This document shows, in pieces, positions 46,618-54,944 of a stretch of 64,000 nucleotides of DNA. Numbering within the stretch: position 1 is the first letter of the stretch; the number at the start of each line of letters is the position of its first letter. The position numbers were made by a program, and so were the translations under genes. The stretch is taken from the NCBI RefSeq assembly GCF_000331305.1, contig NZ_KB217478.1:5119595-5183594 (forward strand), read 5' to 3'. Source of the DNA: Calothrix sp. PCC 7103 (GTDB taxonomy: Bacteria > Cyanobacteriota > Cyanobacteriia > Cyanobacteriales > Nostocaceae). The notes beneath the pieces are model-generated. The model did not search any database and was not told the origin of the DNA. It was given only the letters and a program-made list of their open reading frames with translations.

Positions 46618-47461
46618 GTTGTCCGAATTTAAAGCGACATAAGATAGAGTCAGAAACTGACATCTGGTACTGCACTAAGGCAGCGCAAAAAGCAGAGCAT
46701 ATCGAACTCATTCCGCTTTCACTTTTTGATTGTGACTGCAACAGACTAACACGAAATTTTGCACTTGGGGATCAGGGTTTTATCGTAAACTTTGGTAAAT
46801 TTGGTAATTTGAAAAAAAATGACAAAGGTCTAACTTAAGCACAAAGCGACTTTGGGCTATGTAACATTTTTTTTTGCAAAGTCGTAAAATTTTTTTTAAA
46901 AGTTAACAGCTTTTGGGAACTAAAACAATGCTCACATCATCAATAATTATTCACTCTTCAAAGTCTCAAATCCTTTTCATTCATACACTACAGTACACGT
47001 CACCCAGTTCGTTATTTTGGTAAGATGGCTTGTAACAACCCTCTAAAACCAGAGGTGCCCAAGTGGGTTAAGTATGTGACACGGCGCCACAATAAACACA
47101 AGGCAAGCGGTAAAAAATCATGTCAAGGGTAACACACACTTACGTAAGTGATATTACTAATACTTAAGTATATTTACTAACGAGAAATTAAATAATGTTT
47201 GATACTTAAGTTTATTTTATATAAGTAAAAATAATAAGTTCTAAAAAGTTAGTATTGAACGAGAATTTTTTGGCGCCAAGTGTGCATATAAATAGTAATA
47301 AAAGTATTGGTATGCTTTGTATGTTTACCGTTCGAGCAGATAGTAAGTATACGTTAGATTAAGAAACTGGCATCCAAACAGCCCGAATAATGGGACAATT
47401 GAATATCACATTTTTATGTTGTGAGTTTCCCGTTTTTCCTTTCGCCTTTTCCCTTCCAATA
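46618..47461. other. Gene-free 840 bases between rlpA and glsA
   Basis: Holds the divergent promoters of rlpA and glsA. Features seen: poly-T/poly-A tracts at 46868-46900, a 14-base perfect palindrome CACTTACGTAAGTG at 47138-47151, and three ACTTAAGT words between 46832 and 47220. A stretch at 47051-47070 resembles the 5' part of a serine tRNA but has no matching 3' half. No small gene accepted. Confidence 0.55.
47138..47151. promoter_or_regulatory. Perfect palindrome CACTTACGTAAGTG, possible operator
   Basis: A 14-base perfect dyad about 310 bases upstream of the likely glsA start. Size and symmetry suit a dimeric repressor, but the distance and lack of a second copy make this a weak call. 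Confidence 0.3.
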
Positions 47462-48433
47462 ATGACAGACACGAAAAACACCGACATAAGTGCATCTTCG
47501 CTATCAGAATTTATGAATGATTTATATTCCAAATACAAATCATTGCGAACTGGTGCGGTAGCAGATTATATTCCAGAACTCGCAAAAGTAAACCCTGACT
47601 TATTTAGTATTTGCATCGTCACAGTCAATGGTGATGTAGTACAAGTCGGTGACTTCGAGCATTTATTTACAATTCAATCAATATCGAAAGTGTTTGTTCA
47701 TGGACTTGCATTAGAAGACCACGGTAGGGACTATGTGTTAAAGCGGGTTGGAGTCGAGCCAACAGGAGATGCATTTAACTCAATTATTTTAGACGAGCAA
47801 TCGAAGCGACCTTATAACCCAATGGTAAACGCAGGTGCCATTGCCACTACAGGTTTAATTAAAGGTAAAGGCGCCACCGAACGTTTGAACAGATTACTCG
47901 AAATGTTTCAATATTATATAGGTAGAGATGTATTTGTTGATATATCTGTATTTACGTCAGAACGCAGCACAGGACATCGAAACAGAGCAATGGCGTATTT
48001 AATGCTCAACTTCGGCATGATAGATGGACAAATTGACGAATCATTAGATTTATATTTTCAACAATGTGCAGTCATGGTAAACTGTCGCGACCTAGCAGTA
48101 ATGGCAGCAGCATTAGCAAACAAAGGTGTTAACCCACTCACAAAAGAGCAAGCAGTCGATAGTCAATATATAAAAGATATTTTAAGCGTGATGTACACCT
48201 GCGGAATGTACAACTTTGCAGGAGAATGGGCATATAAAGTAGGACTACCAGCAAAAAGCGGTGTTAGTGGTGGAATTATTGCCGTAGTTCCCGGTCAAAT
48301 GGGAATAGCAGTGTTTTCTCCTTTATTAGACGCACGAGGTAACAGCATTCGTGGCGTCAAAGTTTGCGAAGAATTATCACAACAATTTGGTTTACATTTA
48401 TTCGACTGCGTTGACAGGCGCCCTCCCATGTAA
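47462..48433 (+). CDS. glsA: Glutaminase
   Basis: Hydrolyses glutamine to glutamate and ammonia. 323 residues from the ATG at 47462. An ATG 72 bases upstream adds a Phe/Cys/Pro-rich stretch with no family match, so the downstream start is preferred. The serine-lysine catalytic pair is in [47 protein letters not shown] and [20 protein letters not shown] are standard family motifs. No ankyrin or STAS extension. Neighbours are unrelated. Confidence 0.94.
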   Translation: MTDTKNTDISASSLSEFMNDLYSKYKSLRTGAVADYIPELAKVNPDLFSICIVTVNGDVVQVGDFEHLFTIQSISKVFVHGLALEDHGRDYVLKRVGVEPTGDAFNSIILDEQSKRPYNPMVNAGAIATTGLIKGKGATERLNRLLEMFQYYIGRDVFVDISVFTSERSTGHRNRAMAYLMLNFGMIDGQIDESLDLYFQQCAVMVNCRDLAVMAAALANKGVNPLTKEQAVDSQYIKDILSVMYTCGMYNFAGEWAYKVGLPAKSGVSGGIIAVVPGQMGIAVFSPLLDARGNSIRGVKVCEELSQQFGLHLFDCVDRRPPM

Positions 48434-48770
48434 CTTGTAAAAATCCCCAATTGTCATGAGTCGTGAACGTTAACGCAGTTTTCCCGCTTTCTTAGCATCT
48501 TAAAAATTCCCATTGTCATGCTGAGGAACGAAGCATCTCAAAAATTTTCATGCTTATAAATAAACTCCATACCCGTAAGAGTGTTAAAACCCGTAGGCTA
48601 AGAGCTACTGTTCATTAAAATGAACGCGCATTAATCAGTAATATAGCATTTTTAAACCAAATAAGGTACAAATTAAGTTAATAAAACTCTTGTGGAACGG
48701 GCATCCCTGCCCGTCCAAAATGTACTTTATTTGAATAAAATCGCTATATTAAAAACATGCTTAAAACGCC
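48434..48770. other. Repeat-rich spacer between glsA and the antitoxin-like gene
   Basis: 337 bases with a half copy of the TGTCATGCTGA element (48510-48541) and the CTTGTGGAACGGGCATCC hairpin (48686-48717). The antitoxin-like gene's promoter must lie in or after the latter. No other gene seen. Confidence 0.65.
48686..48717. repeat. CTTGTGGAACGGGCATCC hairpin, copy 3
   Basis: CTCTTGTGGAACGGGCATCC continues CTGCCCGTCC. It is located about 55 bases before the start of the antitoxin-like gene. Confidence 0.75.
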
Positions 48771-49016
48771 ATGACCGAACTTCTTCAGCAAGTTATTACA
48801 GAAATTCAAAAACTTCCTGCCGACCAGCAAGATGCGATTGCTTGGCGTCTAATGGCTGAATTAAAAGATGAACAAAGATGGACGCAGCAGTTTGAATCAA
48901 CGACTGATAAGCAATGGGATGATATAGCAAACATGGTGCGGCAAGAAATCACTAGTGGCGAAACGGTTCCATTAGATGAGGATGATGAATATGATGAGTT
49001 ATTGAAAAGACTATAA
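48771..49016 (+). CDS. Antitoxin-like small protein, no toxin partner visible
   Basis: 81 residues: an N-terminal helix QQVITEIQKLPADQQDAIAW typical of cyanobacterial type II antitoxin-like proteins (a leucine/glutamine helix followed by LPxxQQ), then an acidic tail ending DEDDEYDELLKRL. Such proteins normally precede a RelE/ParE or PIN toxin, but the next gene is on the other strand and is not toxin-like. It may be an orphan or a regulator. No ribosome site of quality is visible. Confidence 0.6.
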   Translation: MTELLQQVITEIQKLPADQQDAIAWRLMAELKDEQRWTQQFESTTDKQWDDIANMVRQEITSGETVPLDEDDEYDELLKRL

Positions 49017-49034
49017 TTACGATTGCAATTTTTG

Positions 49035-49448
49035 TTAACATATATAACCTTTTGCTCTTCCCCATTCCAACCAAGCTTTAATCATCTCCGAAGTTTTTCC
49101 TCTATGTTCTAGGGGAACGGGGTCTTCTCTTGTAATCGACTTTAGTGCCCAAAACCATTGTCCTGATTTTTTTTCAAGTTCTCTGAGTAATAAAGGTATT
49201 GCAGCTTCACCCATATCAATAATTTGTTGATACGCAGGGTGCATTGACATTTGATTAGTAGAAGAGACTCCATGATTTTCCTCACGCCACTGTTTAACCA
49301 GTTTTGTAAAAGTCGCTGTCTTATCTAACTGCTTTAAAGCAGGAGCTAATTTACTTTCTATATCCAATTTTTCTGACAAAAGAAAGCGCTCATCTTCAGA
49401 AAGAGATAAAATAGCTTGTGCTAAAGAATCAACTAATTTAGTATTCAT
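49035..49448 (-). CDS. Conserved cyanobacterial protein with antitoxin-like N terminus
   Basis: 137 residues. The N terminus (LAQAILSLSEDERFLLSEKL) is again like antitoxin helices. The C-terminal half is a distinct conserved-looking block: MHPAYQQIIDMGEAAIPLLL, WFWALKSITREDPVP, EMIKAWLEWGRAKGY. I recall this second block alone or with varied N termini in cyanobacterial accessory regions, function unknown. It ends 18 bases from the convergent antitoxin-like gene; a functional pairing of the two is possible but unproved. Confidence 0.62.
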   Translation of the reverse strand: MNTKLVDSLAQAILSLSEDERFLLSEKLDIESKLAPALKQLDKTATFTKLVKQWREENHGVSSTNQMSMHPAYQQIIDMGEAAIPLLLRELEKKSGQWFWALKSITREDPVPLEHRGKTSEMIKAWLEWGRAKGYIC

Positions 49449-49674
49449 AAATATTGATAAATCTTAAATTAGATGTAACGTACTTTAATTCAATTGTATC
49501 AGTTTAGGTGGAAGAAGAGGCGCCTCTGACATATCATTCTCACGCTTTTTGAGCTAGTTAAAACAATAGTAGTGAACAAACAGTACCTAGAAAAACACGG
49601 GAAAATATGCTACAACCTAATTAGAATAATCATTATTATCGAAACTCCTCTAATTTCAAACTTTAAGCTAAAAA

Positions 49675-51342
49675 ATGAAACTGTGGCAACCCGACCAACC
49701 ACTTGATAATGGCAGGTTCATAGTTCAAAAATTCATTGCTCGCGGTGGTTATGGTGCTACCTACAGTGCAATTGAACTACGTACAAATAAATTAGTTGTA
49801 ATCAAAACCCTTAATCTTGAACTACAAAGTAAACCTGATTTCCCACAGCAACAGGTAAAATTTGTTAACGAAGGACTGCGGTTAGCACAATGCAGTCACC
49901 CCAATGTCGTAAAAGTCCATGAACTGATACAGGAAGATGGGCTTTGGGGAATGGTAATGGAATATATAGATGGGCAAGACTTGGGAAGTTACGTTTCAGA
50001 ACATGGAAAATTGCCTGAAGATGAAGCTTTGCAGTATATAACCCAAGTTGGACAAGCATTAGAATACGTCCATTCCAAAGGATTTTTGCATCGCGATGTC
50101 AAACCGAATAATATAATTTTGCGCGCGGCAACAAAAGAAGCAGTCTTGATTGATTTTGGTTTAACAAGAGAATATAGTATTGGTCAATTAGGAAGCATGA
50201 CAAATGCGAAAACAGATGGTTATGCACCAATCGAGCAGTATGAAAGAAAGGGAGAATTTGCTCCTTACACTGACGTTTACGCTTTAGCAGCAACATTATA
50301 TAGTTTGCTAACTCAAGAAATACCATTCCCTGCAAATTTTAGAAAGACAGGTATTCCCTTACCTCCACCGAAGCAATTTAATGACAAGATTAGCGATAGG
50401 GTGAATGATGCGATACTAGCAGGAATGACCCTGGAACCAAATGGGCGCCCGCAAACTATACGCGAGTGGTTAGAAGTATTGAGTGATTCGTCTAGTTCAA
50501 CGATTCCAACCAAGCGGTTTGAATTTGAATATGCAACATTAACTGTTGTAGGTAAAGAAGAAGAGTGCAAAATTACCCGTCATCGTGGACAAGCAGAATT
50601 TTTTACAGAAAACCTCGGCAATGGTGTCGTTTTGGAAATGGTGAAAATCAAGAGCGGTACTTTTATGATGGGTTCGCCGGAGAATGAAGATGGGGAACAT
50701 GAAAGTCAGCGTCCGCAACACCAAGTTACTGTTCCAAGCTTTTTCATGGGTAAGTTTGCTATTACTCAAGAACAATACACTGCAATAATGGGCAAAAATC
50801 CTTCTGTCTTCTCAGGGGCAAAACGTCCTGTGGAACAAGTAAGTTGGCATGATGCTGTCAACTTTTGTGTCAAAATTTCTGCTCATACTGGCAAAAATTA
50901 TCGTTTACCGAGTGAAGCTGAATGGGAATATGCTTGCAGGGCTGGAACTACTACCTCATTTCACTTTGGTGAGACTATCACCACAGATTTAGCTAATTAT
51001 AACGGTGATTATACATATGGCTCTGCTCCTAAAGGAAAATATCGCGAACAGACTACAGATGTAGGAAGTTTCCCTGCTAATCAATTTGGTTTGTATGATA
51101 TGCACGGTAACATTTGGGAGTGGTGCCAAGATAATTGGCATAACAACTATAATGAGGCGCCATCTAACGGTGATGTATGGTTAGATAATGATAATAATAA
51201 TCGTTATCATATGCTGCGCGGTGGTTCGTGGTTCAACGGTCCGCATGTCTGCCGTTCTGCTTTTCGCAACCGGCTCACTCCCGACTACGATAACGGCATC
51301 AGCGGTTTTCGGGTGGTGTGTGGTGGTGCGGCGAGGACTTAA
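49675..51342 (+). CDS. Ser/Thr protein kinase fused to an FGE/C-type-lectin-fold domain; probable DGR target
   Basis: 555 residues. Kinase (about 12-275): Gly loop RGGYGATY, K44, HRDVKPNN with D141, and DFG at 160-162. Residues 295-555 are a formylglycine-generating-enzyme-like (CLec) domain: GTFMMGSPENEDGEHESQRP, QVSWHDAVNFC, YRLPSEAEWEYACRAG, YDMHGNIWEWCQDNW and LRGGSWFN. The protein ends GFRVVCGGAART, which I recognise from variable proteins of cyanobacterial diversity-generating retroelements. Just before it, variable-looking codons all end in C or T, as expected from A-mutagenised AAC/AAT. The fold probably displays a diversified ligand-binding face coupled to kinase signalling. True FGE enzyme activity is unlikely. 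Confidence 0.85.
   Translation: MKLWQPDQPLDNGRFIVQKFIARGGYGATYSAIELRTNKLVVIKTLNLELQSKPDFPQQQVKFVNEGLRLAQCSHPNVVKVHELIQEDGLWGMVMEYIDGQDLGSYVSEHGKLPEDEALQYITQVGQALEYVHSKGFLHRDVKPNNIILRAATKEAVLIDFGLTREYSIGQLGSMTNAKTDGYAPIEQYERKGEFAPYTDVYALAATLYSLLTQEIPFPANFRKTGIPLPPPKQFNDKISDRVNDAILAGMTLEPNGRPQTIREWLEVLSDSSSSTIPTKRFEFEYATLTVVGKEEECKITRHRGQAEFFTENLGNGVVLEMVKIKSGTFMMGSPENEDGEHESQRPQHQVTVPSFFMGKFAITQEQYTAIMGKNPSVFSGAKRPVEQVSWHDAVNFCVKISAHTGKNYRLPSEAEWEYACRAGTTTSFHFGETITTDLANYNGDYTYGSAPKGKYREQTTDVGSFPANQFGLYDMHGNIWEWCQDNWHNNYNEAPSNGDVWLDNDNNNRYHMLRGGSWFNGPHVCRSAFRNRLTPDYDNGISGFRVVCGGAART
51190..51342 (+). repeat. Probable DGR variable repeat (VR)
   Basis: The 3' end of the kinase-FGE gene. Codons at likely variable sites are TTC, AAC, GGT, CAT, GTC, TTT, AAC, CTC, ACT, TAC, GAT, AAC, GGC and ATC. 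All have a fixed pyrimidine third base and free first two bases, which fits templates of AAC or AAT. Flanking invariant words are CGCGGTGGTTCGTGG and GGTTTTCGGGTGGTGTG. Local GC is higher than in the rest of the gene. The exact left border is uncertain. Confidence 0.75.
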
Positions 51343-51387
51343 TAACACTTTACACTTTTACACTTTTACCCTTTACTCTCTCTTTTT

Positions 51388-51402
51388 TCCGCCAAAGGCG
51401 GA
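51388..51402. promoter_or_regulatory. Small hairpin downstream of the putative VR
   Basis: TCCGCCAAAGGCGGA, a 6-base stem with a 3-base loop, 46 bases after the gene's stop. A hairpin or cruciform just downstream of a VR is known to help retrohoming in some DGRs. Here it may equally be a terminator relic, since T-runs flank it. Confidence 0.45.
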
Positions 51403-51831
51403 GCGAATTTTTTGGCGTTTTTTACATTTATAATTGCCTCATCAAGTTCTTTTGATAATATTTACAGCGTTAATATTATTCTACTGGTAAGCATTACGCT
51501 GGAATAATCTATTTTATCTTATTAACTGTCAAATTTGTAACTTAAATAAGCCCAATTAAGTAGTTTTATTGATAAAAATGTGGCTTCTTATTTTTGCTGT
51601 AAGTATATAATTTAACTTATAAATTTCCGGGAATTAGGTGCCGTTCTGACTGTATTTATTATTTTAACGTGAATTCGATGATGTTAAAAACCCTCTCCTC
51701 GTAGGATGCTGTTGGCGAATAGAGGATTTTACCCATCAATAATGCCTATAACGTCCACAGGCTATAATTATCTCTTATTGAATCATAAATAACAACAACA
51801 ACAACAGCGTTGGATATCTGGAAGGTTTTAG

Positions 51832-51974
51832 TACGTTGTTGAATTTTTATCTTTATCTAGTAAAGAACGTAAACAGCGATATGCTTTTTTCAACGTCAAG
51901 CGCTCTAAGAACTACAACCATCGTTGTAGAATCTTGTCTTAGAAGGTGACGTTGTAGAATATTTCAACAACGTA
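51832..51974. ncRNA. Nested stem structure, candidate structured RNA or mobile element
   Basis: Four nested arm pairs: TACGTTGTTGAA (51832) with TTCAACAACGTA (to 51974); CAACGTCA (51891-51898) with TGACGTTG (51947-51954); TCTAAGA (51904) with TCTTAGA (51937); CTACAAC (51912) with GTTGTAG (51923), loop of four bases. Such ordered nesting is unlikely by chance in this AT-rich DNA. Strand and function are unknown, and no protein frame overlaps it. Confidence 0.5.
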
Positions 51975-52042
51975 AACTTCTTTATCAGCAAACATTATAG
52001 GTGTTGTAGACGACATAACTTCAAGCCTGGGGCTATTGAATA

Positions 52043-52090
52043 CAAAGCCTGCCTACGCAGGCTGTTTTCAGCCCACGCAGGTGGGCTTTG
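52043..52090. repeat. CAAAGCCTGC...GCAGGTGGGCTTTG double hairpin
   Basis: CAAAGCCTGCCTACGCAGGC, a TGTTTTCA spacer, then GCCCACGCAGGTGGGCTTTG. The outer ends CAAAGCC/GGCTTTG pair and each half has its own hairpin. A dispersed-repeat style element about 120 bases before the FHA-kinase start. Confidence 0.75.
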
Positions 52091-52213
52091 TGCAATTAGC
52101 CACACCCTTCTAGGGTGCTGGCGGGTGGCAGATAATTATGGGTTTTTAGCTTGTAATGCTATATTTCAAAATCATATACAATGATAGCAAAATTACATAG
52201 CATGAAAGTATAA

Positions 52214-53581
52214 ATGCCTGCTAACGTCATCCTAACTGTGATTGAAGGTAAACTTCTTGGGAAACAATACGTCTTTGACTCGCGCGCTGCTTGTCTCATT
52301 GGTAGAAGTAATGAATGTAATATTATGCTTCCTGATGATGAAGACCATCGCACTATTTCCCGCTATCACTGTTTACTAGATATTAACCCGCCGAATATTC
52401 GAGTGCGAGATTTTGGTAGCAGAAATGGTACTTATGTGAATGATGTCAAAATTGGACAGCGTGAACCTCATCAAACTGCTGAGGAGGGAAGAAAATTAAC
52501 TTTCCCAGAGTATGATTTGCAGTCTGAGGATAAAATTAAGTTGAGTAATACTACGTTTGTAGTTGGTATTGAGTTAGACCCAAATGAAGTTATTATTCCT
52601 AACTTTTTCCCTGCGACTGTTCGTTTTAATCAAGACCCAACACAACCACCTAATTTTATAGAATTAGTTAATCGCTGGATAGGTTTGGCAGAAAGTGGTA
52701 ATCAAAGTCTGGAAGCGATAAAGGGTTATAAGTTAATTCAACTTATTGGGAAGGGTGGGTTTGGAGAAGTTTATTTAGCACAGCATCATCAGTCTGGTAC
52801 ATATGTTGCTCTAAAAGTAATGTTACCAGGCGCCGCTGTTAATCAAAGTGCTGTGAACAGGTTTATGAGAGAAATTGAAAATACCAAAGCTTTGCAACAC
52901 CCAAATGTTATCCAGCTATTAGACTCTGGTTTCTTTGAAGGCATTTTCTTTTTTACGATGGAGTACTGCAACGGAGGTACTGTATCTAATTTGATGGAAC
53001 AACAGGGTGGACGTTTGCCTGTTAATATAGCTGTACCAATTATTCTACAAGTTTTAGATGGTTTGGAATATACCCATAATATAGAATTACCTGATGTCAA
53101 ACTTGCTGATGGTAGTTTTGGTAAAGGCAAGGGTTTGGTTCATCGTGACCTTAAACCTGGTAATCTTTTGCTTAGTAATATTGATGGAAAGTTTATTGTT
53201 AAAATTGCTGACTATGGTTTGGCAAAAGCGTTTGACTTAGCTGGTTTAAGTGGTCAAACTCTCAGTGGAACTCAAGCTGGTACTCCTGTTTTTATTCCTC
53301 GTCAACAGCTATTAGATTTTAAATATACTCAACCTGATGTAGATATTTGGGCAACTGCGGCTTGTCTATATAATATGCTAACGGGCTATTACCCAAGGGA
53401 TTTTAAAGGTGGGGATCAATTTTTGGCTGTTTTACAAAATGACCCTGTACCTATTCGAGAGCGTGATTCGAGTATACCTCAAAGGTTGGCATCTGTGATT
53501 GATTTGGCTTTGGTGGAGAAACCTGAGATTTATTTTAAGAGTGCGGCAGAGTTTAAAAAAACTTTATTGAGTGTTGTTTGA
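52214..53581 (+). CDS. FHA domain fused to a Ser/Thr protein kinase
   Basis: 455 residues. FHA domain (about 25-120): LIGRSNECNIMLP, TISRYHCLLDI and RDFGSRNGTYVND, with the conserved Arg, Ser, His and Asn for phosphothreonine binding. Kinase (about 172-455): GKGGFGEVYLAQ, K201, HRDLKPGNLLL with D312, and DYG instead of DFG at 333-335. An insert of about 20 residues precedes the HRD motif. The protein could read phosphothreonines made by itself or by the kinase-FGE protein encoded 870 bases upstream. No membrane segment. Confidence 0.92.
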   Translation: MPANVILTVIEGKLLGKQYVFDSRAACLIGRSNECNIMLPDDEDHRTISRYHCLLDINPPNIRVRDFGSRNGTYVNDVKIGQREPHQTAEEGRKLTFPEYDLQSEDKIKLSNTTFVVGIELDPNEVIIPNFFPATVRFNQDPTQPPNFIELVNRWIGLAESGNQSLEAIKGYKLIQLIGKGGFGEVYLAQHHQSGTYVALKVMLPGAAVNQSAVNRFMREIENTKALQHPNVIQLLDSGFFEGIFFFTMEYCNGGTVSNLMEQQGGRLPVNIAVPIILQVLDGLEYTHNIELPDVKLADGSFGKGKGLVHRDLKPGNLLLSNIDGKFIVKIADYGLAKAFDLAGLSGQTLSGTQAGTPVFIPRQQLLDFKYTQPDVDIWATAACLYNMLTGYYPRDFKGGDQFLAVLQNDPVPIRERDSSIPQRLASVIDLALVEKPEIYFKSAAEFKKTLLSVV

Positions 53582-53648
53582 GGCAACGTCCCAATTTTGG
53601 CAAAATATAAATTTGTCCTAAGAGGATGTTTTAAAAGTGTCTGTGAAT

Positions 53649-53785
53649 GTCATGCTGAGGAACGAAGCATCTCCGCATATAGTTCAAACCCTAGATTCTA
53701 CCCTACCCTAACCTTCGGGAAAACTCCGTTTACGGGATATCCTTCGGATAACGGGAAAACTGCGTTAACGTTCCTCAGCATGACA
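53649..53785. repeat. TGTCATGCTGAGGAACG element with 17-base inverted ends
   Basis: TGTCATGCTGAGGAACG at the left is perfectly complementary to CGTTCCTCAGCATGACA at the right, 137 bases overall. The inside carries ATCCTTCGGATAACGGGAAA and other short dyads. The 48510 copy has only one end, and 15338-15413 is a shorter relative. Confidence 0.85.
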
Positions 53786-53835
53786 TAATTATTCCACATT
53801 AGGATGCTCTGCCATTTGAACGTAAGCTATATGTA

Positions 53836-53938
53836 ATATCATGTCCGGTTGCTTGCCCATAATTCCCGACAATGTAGAGACGCGATTAATCGCGTCTCTA
53901 CGATGGTTTTATTATGGTTATGTACCCGGACATGATAT
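53836..53938. repeat. Nested element: ATATCATGTCCGG ends around a TGTAGAGAC palindrome
   Basis: Outer arms ATATCATGTCCGG (53836-53848) and CCGGACATGATAT (53926-53938) are perfect 13-base inverted repeats. Between them lies the perfect palindrome at 53873-53902 (TGTAGAGACGCGATTAATCG...). The palindrome family also occurs alone, so this is one repeat inserted in another, or a composite unit. Confidence 0.8.
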
Positions 53939-53991
53939 AACCTTTCTTTTCTTCCTTTGCGTTCTTTGCGCCTTTGCGGTTCATTATATAT

Positions 53992-54936
53992 ATGTACTAT
54001 GTTTTAGGAATAGATGGTGGTGGAACCAAGACTGTTTGTGTTTTGATGAATTCTCAAAAAGAAATATTAGGTCGCGGTGAAGCAGGCGCCTCAAATTATC
54101 AAAGTATCGGCACCAATGCTGCTTTACAATCTATAGAATCAGCAATTAAAGCAGCTATTCAAGAAACAGGAAAAATCCAAGTTAAAGCAATATGTTTAGG
54201 ATTAGCAGGCGCCGGACGTTCTAAGGATATTGAAGTTATACAGGGTATAGTTAGAGAATTACAACAAAGTCCTAATTTACCGATTGAGTGGATATTACCT
54301 AATAATGTAGTTATTTGTCATGATGCTTTAACTGCATTAGTTGGTGGTATTGGTGATGATGTTGGTGTTGTTGTTGCTGCGGGCACTGGTACAATAGTAT
54401 TTGGACGCAACCAACAGGGACAAACCAAGCGAGTTGGTGGATGGGGATATATTTTAGGTGATGAAGGTGGCGCCTATAATATTGCTGTTGCTGGTATGCA
54501 AGCTGCGATGCGTGCTTATGATGGACGCGAACTCTCAACTAGTTTGGTTGAAGATTTTATAAAAGAACTTGGTTTAGAAAGTATTGAGGATTTAATTGAG
54601 ATTGTTTATCGTCGTGGATGGGGTGTAAGAGAAATTGCCTCTTTGGCGCCTGTCGTTGATAATGCAGCTGTGAATGGTGATGATGTAGCTAAGAGAATTA
54701 TTGATGAGGGTGTGCGAGAGTTGGTAGCGGCAACAAAAGTGGTGGTTGAAGACTTAGCAGGGGATGATTTTGAAATTGTGACTGTGGGTAGTGTTTGGGG
54801 GGCAAAGTCTAATATACGTGAGAAGTTTATAGAATCTATTAGTGCTGAGTTTGGTAATGCTAGGGTAATTTTGCCACGGTATGAGCCTGCTTATGGCGCC
54901 TGTTTGTTAGCATTAAAACAACTGCATTTCTCATGA
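53992..54936 (+). CDS. BadF/BadG/BcrA/BcrD-type ATPase, N-acetylglucosamine kinase-like
   Basis: 314 residues from ATG at 53992; a start six codons upstream adds nothing recognisable. Actin-fold sugar-kinase motifs: phosphate-1 YYVLGIDGGGTKTVC, LAGAGRSKDIE, NDALTAL-like HDALTALVGG, AAGTGTIVFG, and WGYILGDEGGAYNIAV. The last is diagnostic of the GlcNAc-kinase branch. It likely phosphorylates an amino sugar from wall recycling. The VOC gene starts 9 bases after its stop, so they form an operon. Confidence 0.85.
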   Translation: MYYVLGIDGGGTKTVCVLMNSQKEILGRGEAGASNYQSIGTNAALQSIESAIKAAIQETGKIQVKAICLGLAGAGRSKDIEVIQGIVRELQQSPNLPIEWILPNNVVICHDALTALVGGIGDDVGVVVAAGTGTIVFGRNQQGQTKRVGGWGYILGDEGGAYNIAVAGMQAAMRAYDGRELSTSLVEDFIKELGLESIEDLIEIVYRRGWGVREIASLAPVVDNAAVNGDDVAKRIIDEGVRELVAATKVVVEDLAGDDFEIVTVGSVWGAKSNIREKFIESISAEFGNARVILPRYEPAYGACLLALKQLHFS

Positions 54937-54944
54937 ACTAGTAT

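Larger units (their letters stand above)
51343..52213. other. 870-base spacer with a small hairpin, a nested stem structure and a GC hairpin
   Basis: Follows the putative VR. Contents: TCCGCCAAAGGCGGA (51388-51402), AT-rich DNA, a nested stem at 51832-51974, and a GC-rich double hairpin at 52043-52090. No copy of the VR sequence (a template repeat) and no reverse transcriptase or accessory gene is visible. The FHA-kinase promoter is probably in the last 100 bases. Confidence 0.65.
53582..53991. other. Spacer with two nested inverted-repeat elements
   Basis: 410 bases composed largely of two elements (53649-53785 and 53836-53938) and a CCTTTGCGTTCTTTGCGCCT half repeat just before the BadF-type gene. 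Little unique sequence is left for a promoter. Confidence 0.7.

Noticed and set aside
46045-46838. Plus-strand open frames opposite and upstream of rlpA
   Set aside because: They are antisense to a well-supported rlpA or run into AT-rich spacer, and show no domain pattern.
47051-47070. Stretch resembling the 5' part of a serine tRNA (GAGGTGCCCAAGTGGGTTAA)
   Set aside because: No matching anticodon arm, T arm or acceptor strand follows within 100 bases, so it is at most a chance likeness or fragment.
49675-51342. Reading the FGE domain as an active formylglycine-generating enzyme
   Set aside because: The kinase fusion and the variable C terminus point to a ligand-binding CLec fold; no sulfatase gene is nearby.
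51343-52213. Search for a DGR template repeat or reverse transcriptase next to the putative variable repeat
   Set aside because: No sequence like the CGCGGTGGTTCGTGG or GGTTTTCGGGTGG anchors and no reverse transcriptase frame was found. The AAC-rich run at 51790-51806 is simple sequence with no similarity to the variable repeat.
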